This document shows, piece after piece, positions 30,958 to 40,400 of a DNA stretch of 64,000 nt. Under the pieces are notes generated by a model. It was given only the letters and a program-made list of their open reading frames with translations. It ran no database searches and was not told the origin of the DNA. The DNA comes from Halocaridina rubra (lineage: Eukaryota; Arthropoda; Malacostraca; Decapoda; Atyidae). Location: the NCBI GenBank assembly GCA_037179515.1, contig JAXCGZ010005661.1:62001-126000 (forward strand), given 5' to 3'. Every line of letters starts with the position of its first letter. Position 1 is the first letter of the stretch. Made by a program: the position numbers and the translations under genes.

Positions 30958-33780
30958 TTGTTATACACAAATGCTGATGGATTAGCTGGTAAGGCAGTAG
31001 AATTAAAAGATAGGATTCACAACAGTAAGGCAGATATAGTAGCAATTACAGAGACTAAGTTGAGTGAGGACATAAACAGTGTCACAGTTTTTCCTAAGGG
31101 CTTCAGAATACTAAGGGTCGAAAGATCTGAGAGGACTGGTGGAGGGATAGCACTGCTCATAAGTGAGAGGATTCAAGTTGAAGAAATAAACTTGGCTATA
31201 GAAAGTGAGTTCAAGGAATTTCTTGTTGCTCGCATAAATACTGGGTCAGAGAGCATTATAATAACTGTTGTATACAACCCACCAAGGAACCAAAATAGGC
31301 TTGAAATTTATGAGGAAAGTCATATAGGTACGATTGAAGTCATAAACTCAGTTGTTAACATGGCGCGGGAGAAAAAATGTAGGATTTTGATTATGGGAGA
31401 CTTTAATCATAAAGAGATAGATTGGATAAATTTTGACCCACACAGTGGTGAGGACTCATTTGGGGCAAGATTCCTAGATTGCGTACAAGGGAATTTCCTA
31501 CACCAACATGTAATGGAACCAACAAGAGCCAGGGGTGGGGATGAGCCATCACTACTTGATCTGGTGTTCACAGATAATGTGTTGGATATTGAAAATATTG
31601 AGTATGAACCACCAATTGGAAAGAGTGACCACTGTGTGTTGTTGATGGAGTATATCATTGAAGACATTCTTCCTGAGAGTAGAGGCACTGAGGACATGAG
31701 GAGGAACTATCCGAAAGGAGATTACATCAAAATGAATGAGCTTTTTGCAGTTATTGACTGGAGAACCTTATTTTACAACAAATCTGTACAAGAAATGTAT
31801 GACATCTTTTGTGAGAAATATGGGAAGATAGTAGATTGCTGCATACCTGTCACCAAAGTAGGTGTAATTCATGCCAGAGAGAAATGGTTCGATAATGGGT
31901 GTAAAAGAGCTAAGGAGTGGAGAGACAAATGCTGGAAAAGGTATAGGAGGAGAAAAAACATAAATGCCTGGCAAACCTACAAAAGAGCAAGAAATGACTA
32001 CCTAAGTAAAAGGAGAGAGGCAGAGAGAGATTATGAGAGGGACATCACCATGAAGGCTAAAGAAAATCCCAAGCTTTTCCACAGCTTTATCAGAGGAAAA
32101 CTGAAGGTAAAAGAACAGGTTTTAAGGCTAAAGAGAGCGGATGGAAGCATCACTGAGACGGACGAAGAGATCTGCAAAGAATTGAACAAGGAGTTTCAGT
32201 CAGTATTTACAGTAGAAAATACCCCACCCCCTCAGATTGCAGTGATAGAAGCTCAAGGGCCAGTATTAGAGAACATCAACCTTACAGCCACAGAGGTATG
32301 CAAAGCGCTGATGGATTTAGATGTTCATAAAGCTACAGGTCCTGATGACATATCCCCTCATGTGCTTAAAAAATGCACAAACACAATATCAGTGGCACTA
32401 AGTATCATATTTAAGGAGTCACTGGAGTCGGGGGAGATTCCAAGATGCTGGAAACAAGCAAATGTGATACCTATCTTCAAAAAGGGAAGGAGGGATACGG
32501 CTCTGAACTATAGACCAGTTTCCTTGACCAGCATAGTTTGCAAACTTATGGAGAAACTACTAAGGAAACATATCTCTCTTCACTTGGAATCCTTCAACTT
32601 TTTGTCAGTGAGGCAACATGGCTTCAGAGAAGGAAGATCAACAGTAACAAACTTATTAGAATTTTATGATGAGGTAAGCCAAATCTTACAGGAAAGAGAG
32701 GGCTGGGCAGATTGCATATTCCTAGACTTCCAGAAAGCGTTTGACACTGTTCCACATGGGAGACTTATTAGGAAGCTGCAATCAATGGCTAGAATAGGTG
32801 GAAATGTCTTGGAATGGATAAAAACTTACTTAGAAGGAAGGGAACAGAGGGTTAGAGTAAGACACTCAGTGTCTGAATGGAGAAGAGTTAGTAGTGGAGT
32901 TCCACAGGGTTCAGTTTTAGGGCCACTTTTGTTCCTTGTATATGTAAATGACCTACCAGAGTGTGTAAATTCATTCATGAATATGTTTGCAGATAATGCA
33001 AAGATTGTGAAGAAAGTAAAAAACGAGAACAATGGTAGAGAACTTCAGGAGGATCTAAATAATCTGCATGAGTGGTCAGAAAAGTGGCTAATGAAATTCA
33101 ATACCTCAAAATGTAAGGTAATGAGAATGGGTACAAGTGCAAGAAGGCCCAAGCTTAACTACTCGGTGGCTGGAGTACAACTTCAAGAGACAGAAAATGA
33201 GAGAGATCTAGGAGTAAACATACTGGCAGATTTGTCTCCAGAAATACATATAAATGGCATAGTAAGGGCAGCATATGCATTCTTATCAAATGTAAGGGTA
33301 GCCTTCAGGCACATGGACAAGGAAATGTTCAGAAATATTTATGTAACCTATGTGAGGCCAAAACTCGAATATGCAGCCCCCTTTTGGAATCCGCACTTGA
33401 AAAAGCACATAGCTAAGCTTGAAAAAGTTCAAAGACATGCCACGAAACTGGTGCCAGAAATACGCAATCTCGGTTATGATGAGAGGCTGAGGGAATTAGA
33501 CTTGCCATCACTCGAAGCTAGAAGAGTAAGGGGGGATATCGTGACAGTCTTTAAATTCCTTCATGGTTATGATAGAGTGGATAGGGATCGATATTTCGAT
33601 ATGGCTGGCTCTAGAACTAGAGGTCATAGTTTGAAGCTTCGTAAGAAAACTTCTTTGCAGGATGTAAGGAAATACTTTTTCAGTGTAAGAGTAGTTGATA
33701 ATTGGAATTGGCTAAGCGAGGAGGTAGTTAATGCTATCTCAATCCATAGTTTTAAAGACAGGTATGATAAGTATCACTAA
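30958..33780 (+). CDS. CR1 ORF2: endonuclease and reverse transcriptase, uninterrupted but with an altered RT active site
   Basis: Uninterrupted for 940 codons counting from TTG 30958; the frame is open back to 30853 and has no ATG until about codon 134, so the true start is not a normal AUG. Endonuclease (about 1-235): NADGLAGKAV, ITETKLSED, IMGDFNHKEIDW, SLLDLVFTDN, GKSDHCVLL. A basic linker (KRAKEWRDKCWKRYRRR) precedes RT (about 430-760): TGPDDISPHVLKK, FKKGRRDTALNYRPVSL, FLDFQKAFDTVPHGRL, SSGVPQGSVLGP. The catalytic box reads FADN (AAT at 32995-32997) where the other young copies with this box intact have FADD, so polymerisation should fail. The CR1-type C-terminus ends KDRYDKYH. Normally it nicks the target DNA and reverse-transcribes the element RNA there. 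Confidence 0.92.
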   Translation: MLYTNADGLAGKAVELKDRIHNSKADIVAITETKLSEDINSVTVFPKGFRILRVERSERTGGGIALLISERIQVEEINLAIESEFKEFLVARINTGSESIIITVVYNPPRNQNRLEIYEESHIGTIEVINSVVNMAREKKCRILIMGDFNHKEIDWINFDPHSGEDSFGARFLDCVQGNFLHQHVMEPTRARGGDEPSLLDLVFTDNVLDIENIEYEPPIGKSDHCVLLMEYIIEDILPESRGTEDMRRNYPKGDYIKMNELFAVIDWRTLFYNKSVQEMYDIFCEKYGKIVDCCIPVTKVGVIHAREKWFDNGCKRAKEWRDKCWKRYRRRKNINAWQTYKRARNDYLSKRREAERDYERDITMKAKENPKLFHSFIRGKLKVKEQVLRLKRADGSITETDEEICKELNKEFQSVFTVENTPPPQIAVIEAQGPVLENINLTATEVCKALMDLDVHKATGPDDISPHVLKKCTNTISVALSIIFKESLESGEIPRCWKQANVIPIFKKGRRDTALNYRPVSLTSIVCKLMEKLLRKHISLHLESFNFLSVRQHGFREGRSTVTNLLEFYDEVSQILQEREGWADCIFLDFQKAFDTVPHGRLIRKLQSMARIGGNVLEWIKTYLEGREQRVRVRHSVSEWRRVSSGVPQGSVLGPLLFLVYVNDLPECVNSFMNMFADNAKIVKKVKNENNGRELQEDLNNLHEWSEKWLMKFNTSKCKVMRMGTSARRPKLNYSVAGVQLQETENERDLGVNILADLSPEIHINGIVRAAYAFLSNVRVAFRHMDKEMFRNIYVTYVRPKLEYAAPFWNPHLKKHIAKLEKVQRHATKLVPEIRNLGYDERLRELDLPSLEARRVRGDIVTVFKFLHGYDRVDRDRYFDMAGSRTRGHSLKLRKKTSLQDVRKYFFSVRVVDNWNWLSEEVVNAISIHSFKDRYDKYH

Positions 33781-33872
33781 GTCTAAAAATGGAACCGATC
33801 AGGAGACGGGAAGATACGAGCTTTGGGCTCTTTCCCGTAAACACAATTAGGTAATCACAATTAGGTAATCAC

Positions 33873-33895
33873 ACACACAAGCACACACACACATG
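33873..33895. repeat. Short (AC)n tract between CR1 copies
   Basis: ACACACAAGCACACACACAC and ATGC, between the tail of A7 and the truncated start of A8. Confidence 0.85.
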
Positions 33896-34902
33896 CATTT
33901 AAAAAGTCAATGAAGTCAGGGGAGATTCCAGGATGCTGGGAACAAGTGAACATGATACCTATCTCCAAAAAGGGAAGAAGGGATACACCTCTAAACGATA
34001 GACCAGTTTCCTTGACCAGCATAGTTTGCAAAGTTATGGAAAAACTACTAAGGAAACATAGCTCTCTTCACTTGGAATCTTTCAACTTTTCTTCAGTGAA
34101 ACAACATAGCTTCAGATAGGGCATATCAACAGTATCAAACTTATTAGAATTTTATGATGAAGTAAGCCGAATCTTACAGGAAAGAGAGGGCTGGGCAGAT
34201 TGCATATTCCTAGACTTCCAGAGAGCATTTGACACGGTCCCACATGATAGATTTATTAAGAATCTGCAAGCAATGGCTAGAATAGGTGGAAATGTCTTGA
34301 AATGGATAAAAACTTACTTAGAAGGAAGGGAACAGAGGGTAAAAGTAAGACACTCAGTGTCTGAATGGAGAAGAGTTAGTAGTGGTGTCCCACAGGGTTC
34401 AGCTTTAGGACCACTTTTGTTCCTTGTATATGTAAATGACCTACCAGAGTCTGTAAATTCATTCATGAATATGTTTGAAAATAATGCCAAGATTATGAAA
34501 AAGGTAAGAAACAAAAACAATGGTAGAGAACTTCAGGAAAATCTAAATAGTTTGCATGAATGGTTAGAAAAGTGGCTAATGAAAATTGAATACTTCAAAC
34601 CGTAAGGTAATGAGAATGGGTACAAGTGCAAGAAGGACCAAACTTGACTACTCGGTGGCTGGAGTACAACTTCAAGAGACAGAAAATGAGAGAGATCTAG
34701 GAGTAAACATACTTGCCGATATGTCTCCAGAAATGCATATAAATGGCATAGTAAGGGCAGTGTATGCTTTCTTAGTAAATGTAAGGGTAGCTTTCAGGCA
34801 TATGGAATAGGAAATGTTCAGAAATATTTGTGTAACCTATGTGAGGCCAAAACTCGAATATGCAGCCCCCTTTTGGAATATGCACTCGAAAAAGCTTGTA
34901 GC
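33896..34902 (+). mobile_element. CR1-type LINE copy A8, left part, split by the Gmr1-like element
   Basis: Starts ATTTAAAAAGTCAATGAAGTC in ORF2. RT is readable in pieces (33910-34119, 34273-34605, 34586-34810) with stops at about 34117 and 34808 and a shift near 34585. The catalytic box is altered to MFENNAKIMKK. The copy is cut at GTAGC (34898-34902) and continues at 45767. Older subfamily. Confidence 0.9.
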
Positions 34903-36806
34903 TGTTGGGGGTTAGGATGGTAGAGTGTTGTTAAGATTCTGTTTTACTAAGGGGACTCAAAGTACCGAGCTCGGTTAAGAGCTCACAGACAGACAGGACA
35001 GATATTTGTACTTGAACACCCCATCTCTATTACTATTAGTCGGTTAAATGAAACTCAGAATTCAACTTTCTTTTAATTTTGGAAATGCAATGACATTAAA
35101 AGAATTGAATTAAATTTCTCAAATTAAATTTTATGAAATGCTGCCTCGAATCCCGGAGGTGGTGAGCACGATTTCGTTTCCCGGCACCACGGACGTATGC
35201 CAAGACTTTGGCCTCAACTCGACGATTACCTCTGTTACACAGGCAGAGTAGTATACAGGACACTGCAATTTCAGAAACAGAAATGACACACTGTTTATAA
35301 TGGGATACTGAAAGCATGAGCACACATATAATGAGTTTCCAATGTCATTCTACTGGATAAAATATATTGGTTATTCACAGCTAACCAGAAATATTTATGC
35401 TACCATAATAGCATACAAAACCATTAATTCTTTACTGGTTTTAAAGGAAAACAATATATTCACAATAAATGAAGAATAAGCAAGACAAATACAGTACTGT
35501 ATGTATTCCTTACATTGTGGGCAACCACAAAAGTTGCAATGCTTATTACTGATTTACAATTAATATGTTAAAACACTCTATTTAGGATAAAGGAAGAATC
35601 TACGAGATAAATACAGTATTCATTCACTTTTGGTTATCAAGAACTTTGCAATGAAAAAAAGGGTGCAAAACCACCTTTTGAGGTATTTGCAACTTATAAC
35701 TCAAAACACTTTATCCCCAACATATGAAAAATTAGCAAGATAAATACGGTATGCATTCATTAAATTGTAGTTAACAGGAAATATTTGCAAAGCCAACAGG
35801 GTAAAATTACCTTCTAATTATTTGCAGTTTATATAGCAAATAGCTTTATTGACGAGTTTTTGACGTAAAACACTTTATTTACGATGCTAGAAAGAGGTGA
35901 AATGAAATTAGAATTTATTAGGAAAAGAGATAGATTTTTACGGGCTCATAACCAGTCTTCAGAGGATGAGATTTTCGTTTATCACATTCAATGAAAAGAA
36001 ACTTCTTAGCAATGTATATCAGCTGTAATTTACAGGTTAAGGAATTAACTTTGGCATGTGAGATTCCAGTTTGGTAATCTACAAAGTTTCGTGTGTATGG
36101 GAATGGAATCTGAGAATAAAAATCCGTAAGATTTAGCCAGTAACGAATGTAACTAATTCTCGAAAATAAACGAATTTGCTTGACCCACGAGCTTTACCAT
36201 ACACTATCCCTCACCTTGTTGTGCTAGATGAATTCCTGTGAAGATGCCACGTAAATAAGGTTTGAAATAAACTTAAGACTGCTCAGGCCAGATGTTGCCT
36301 CTTCGAAGTTTGAGCGACAAAGGAGGGCATCTCATTGTCCCTCCTGGTGAGTTCATCTGTAGGATACATTTTCTAGAGCAGTAACTGGCTCTGATACAAT
36401 TTAAGGACTATTTTAGTGGTGGTCCCTTGCAGGCAATTATAGCAGATATGCAAGGGAGAGACAGTATTTTTAGGTGCAACAAGTGAAAGCAAATAAAATA
36501 AAACGAGAATAATAATGAAAAGTTAGGTTACTGGTAAACAATCTCCAGAATGTTCTTGGCTCGTAGCAGACGGAAAATAGGAGCAGCCTTTATATCGGGG
36601 CTATACTTCTACACGTACAAGAAGAGTAAATAAGGTATATATAAAATTAGCTATAAGCTAAATTATAAATTGCAAATAATCATAATCTGCAAAAGTCAAG
36701 AAGTGGGAATTAATTTTTTTAGTTAGAAAATAACTGTTAAGTTACTAAATTAATTAATAAGGCATCTAACAGCCTCTGGTGACTTTGAGCGAAACACTCT
36801 GTCACA
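34903..36806 (-). repeat. 3' LTR of the Gmr1-like element
   Basis: 1904 bp, long for a Ty3/gypsy element. Short reading frames inside it (for example 35096-35323) recur identically in both LTRs because the LTRs are copies; I see no sign that they encode protein. Confidence 0.95.
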
Positions 36807-37428
36807 AAGGCCCTTTCTAGAGAATATTGATTTAGCAAAATTCTACTACAGAAGGCGAAAAAAGAACAGAGGAAGTTACGGTGACTTCAGTGTTATTATG
36901 AGGGATGAGATATCCTTCTCATGGAAAGGAACAAATGAACAATAAGAATGGGATCCACCACTGGAACATATCATCCTATTAGGAAAAGTGAACAAGTCTT
37001 GTAAACAAAACATTAAATGACATGCAAAACATAAAGGAAATGTGATCAATTTCAAATTTCAAGAAAATTAAATCACAATTAGATATCAGTGAATATCAAT
37101 ATTTAAGTTTATGAATGCTTCACATGCAAGAAGGCAATAATATAATATACAAAATTAAAATACAGTATACGCAAATTAAAAATTTGAACCACGTCGTCAT
37201 TAACATTGGCGACTGGATTTTAAAGTTTCAGGTATTCAACACTAAACTAAAATGTTTCCGCCATGTTCTGGCTTTCAAATTCCCACAAAGGGAAATATAA
37301 AACTACTATCAAAGAATTATTCTTCATCTTTTTCGTCTTCCATTAGGAATAACGTTTGTACGCTAAAATAAACAAGTACAGTACAGTATTAAAGACATAA
37401 ATGATAAACATAAAAAATAAACAACACA
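36807..37428 (-). other. 3' untranslated region and candidate polypurine tract of the Gmr1-like element
   Basis: About 620 AT-rich bases between the gag-pol stop and the 3' LTR, with no further frame such as env. Next to the LTR the minus strand reads AGAAAGGG (36811-36818) then CCTT, a short and imperfect polypurine tract. Confidence 0.6.
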
Positions 37429-40400
37429 TCAGAGAAGTAATCTTGACTGACTAGTCAAATTTAGGCTAACAGCACCAGCTTCCTCATTTGAGGGTAACGA
37501 CCGTCGACTTAGTAGATCAGCAAGGTCATTGTCCTTGCCATGAACATGTTGGGCAGTGAATTTGAAAAGATTCAGGTAAAGTGCCCACCTTTTCAGACGA
37601 GTATTTAGCTTGTCTGCAGTCTGTAAATATAGGAGAGGTCGGTGGTCGGTTCTCAGTGTAAAATGTTGGCCATACAGATGGACTTCAAATTTCTTTATGG
37701 CCCAATATGCAGCTAGAGCTTCCTTCTCCACGGTGGAGTAATTTCGCTCTGCAGGGCGAAGCCTGCGGCTTGCATATCGCACTGGAGCTACTTCTGCTGA
37801 GTTGTCTGATCGGGCTTGTAAGAGCACGGCACCCAGGCCTTCGTCTGAGGCGTCGGTCTGCAAGATAAATGGAAAATCAGGGTTTACCAGTTGTAATACT
37901 GGCTCACCCGCCAATGCTTCTCGGAGCTTGAAAAATGCTCTCTCCGCTTCATCTGTCCATTGGACAGGGGAGGTTTTACTTTGCTTCGAGGAGGTCATTT
38001 GCTGCAAAGGGGCAGCAATAGTATTAAAGTGTGGAATGAACCGTTGGTAGTAGCCGACACTACCCAGGAATGATCTCAGTTGAGTGACAGTGGCAGGTTT
38101 CTCCATATCCTTAATAGCTTGTACCCTGTCATGTAAAGGGGACATAACTCCTTCTCCAACCACGTGGCCCAGATACTGCAATTGTGTGAAACCAATCTCA
38201 CATTTGGAAGGCTTTAAATGAAGTCCATGCTGGTTCAGACGAGTGAGAACTCTGCGGAGGGTCTCGAGGTGCGATGACCAATCCTGAGAATGCACCAGGA
38301 TGTCGTCTATAAAGCATGAAACATTGTCGAGATCCTGTAGTACTATCCTCATGAGTATGCTGAAGCCGCCAGGGGCATTTACCATACCAAAAGGCATGAC
38401 CCTGAACTGGTATAGGCCATATCTTGTGGAAAAAGCTGTAAGAGGCTTGGTAGTCTTGCTCAACGGGACTTGCCAAAATCCACTGGCCAAATCCCACTTG
38501 GACAGGTAACGGGCTTGGGAAAGCAACGAGAAAATATGCTCGGCGTCAGCAATGGGCTCTCCATCAAAGATGGTACGGGAGTTAAGCTTACGACAGTCAA
38601 GGCAGAACCTGTGACTGCCATCACGCTTACGCACTGCCAGTAACTGCGAACACCAAGGCGAAATGCTCTTTTCAACTATTCCGAGGCGGACCCAAGTGTC
38701 AAAATCTTCCTTCAGCCGTAAGGACAGCTGGTGGGGAAGACCATAGGAATGCCGAAATGGCTCTGGGTCAGTCAATCTGACATGATGCTCAAGGGTAGAG
38801 GTAAAGCCTGGGAGGTCATTGAAGACATTCTCATAGTCCTCTAATAGCTTGTTCAGCTGTTCCCGTTGACTCGGTTGCAGTCTGGAGTTAATAATGCAAT
38901 TACTCACACTTTCTTTTCGGTGTGTGGGAATGGCAGGATCCTCACCATCATCAAAAGCTAAGCTTATGTCTTCAATTGCAAGGGCGGTGGCTGCATCCAG
39001 AGGGGCTTCTTCCATAAAACTCCACTCCCGTAAGTCTGTCTCCACTGCAAGGGTGGAGTATTCCAATATAGGAAGTAAGGGGTGGCTATAATGGAGCACC
39101 TGTGTTGCTGCAACCTCGGAGGTTCTGTTGATGCTGGGGGCATCTATAGGGGTTGCTGGGAGTACCAGCGCAGGATCCCTGTGGGCCTCCGGGTCCTCAC
39201 AATAAAGCTTCAGCTGGTTAGTGTGGTATTTCCGGTTATTGCCATCAACATTTAGCACATAATTGTCAGGGGTCACCCGGTGTACCACAGTGTACGGTCC
39301 TTTCCAGCGTAGCATTAGCTTGCGGGTATCTGTTGGAAGAAGTAACAGAGCTCGATCTCCGGGTGTCAGGGCACGACGCCGCGCACGCTTGTCAAAGAGG
39401 AGCTTGGCAGTCTGCTGGTGACCCTTAATGGCTAATTGTGCAGTTTTCCAAGCCTTTTTGAGGTGAGACGAAAACTTCAAAATATACTCATGAACGTCCC
39501 TATCGTCATCTTTGATGGTAGGTGAATCCCAACATTCTGCCAAGAATTCTACTGTGCCTCTGACCTTATGACCATAAATCAGCTCGAAAGGCGAGTATCC
39601 AGTAGTGTCGTGGGGCGTGTCTCTGAAGGAGAAATGTGCAGCAGGGACGTACTTGTCCCACTGCCTAGGTATATCTATCACTAGCTTGCGCAAACATCGC
39701 TTCAATGTCCCATTATGGCGTTCGCATGCTCCATTTGATTGGGCATGATAGACACTCGTACGAATATGCTTCATTTCTAAAAGGTTACAGAAAGCCTCAA
39801 AGTGCCTACTTGTAAACTGACTTCCATTGTCAGAAGTGACCTGCTCAGGAAAGCCAACCCTGGAGCAGATTTCAAATAGGGCATGAGCGACTGCTTCAGT
39901 TGTGATAGAAGGCAGTGGCCCTGCATCTGGGTACCTTGTTGCCAGGTCAACATATACCAGGAGGAATTGTTTCCCCGTGGACGAAGCTGGATTAATAGGA
40001 CCTAGTATGTCAATAGCGACCTTGGAAAATGGCTCCATTGAGAGCTTAGTTATCCCCAGGGGAACTTTCGGTACCGGTGCCGTTGAGGTGGATTGACAGA
40101 CAGGGCAGGAGCCCACATATCTGTCTACCTCGGTGTACATGTTTGGCCATGCAAAAGCCTTCTGAAGGACATGCCGAGTTTTTGCTTTGCCTCTGTGTCC
40201 ACTCAGAGGTAAATGGTGTGCCACATACATAGCCTGGCGGCGCAACGAAGCGGGCACCACCAACTGTTTAAAGGTGTGGCCATCTTTAGTCACATGCCTA
40301 CGAAGTACTCCATCTTCAAGGACGTAAGTGATCTGGCCTCCTCCTCTCACCGTGAAGGTCCTTCTCTTGGTGGCCTGCTGCATCCAGCGTTTGAGGCTGG

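Larger units (their letters stand above)
29816..33872 (+). mobile_element. CR1-type LINE copy A7, both ORFs present
   Basis: The most complete plus-strand copy: part of the 5' leader (TTCCTCTTTCTCG, compare the longer leader of A12), ORF1, an uninterrupted ORF2 and two 14-base tail units (ATTAGGTAATCACA). The tail repeats resemble the short 3' repeats that mark the CR1/L2 group. It follows A6 directly and is followed by an interrupted (AC)n and copy A8. Younger subfamily. Confidence 0.93.

Noticed and set aside
31407..31974. Antisense frames of 96 and 68 codons opposite the CR1 endonuclease and linker
   Set aside because: Same reason: mirror of ORF2 codon bias, found wherever ORF2 is present.
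32826..33032. A 68-codon antisense frame recurring opposite the CR1 RT in many copies (also 26253, 28230, 48353, 56943, 61853)
   Set aside because: It recurs only because the sense RT is conserved; it has no independent features and is a shadow of ORF2.
35096..35323. 75-codon frame in the LTR, also at 44055-44282
   Set aside because: Identical because the LTRs are duplicates; no protein similarity recognised, and in an LTR an env or accessory gene would be unexpected.
36807..37429. A possible env gene downstream of pol in the Gmr1-like element
   Set aside because: The 620 bases between the pol stop and the LTR have no frame of useful length, signal peptide or membrane segment.
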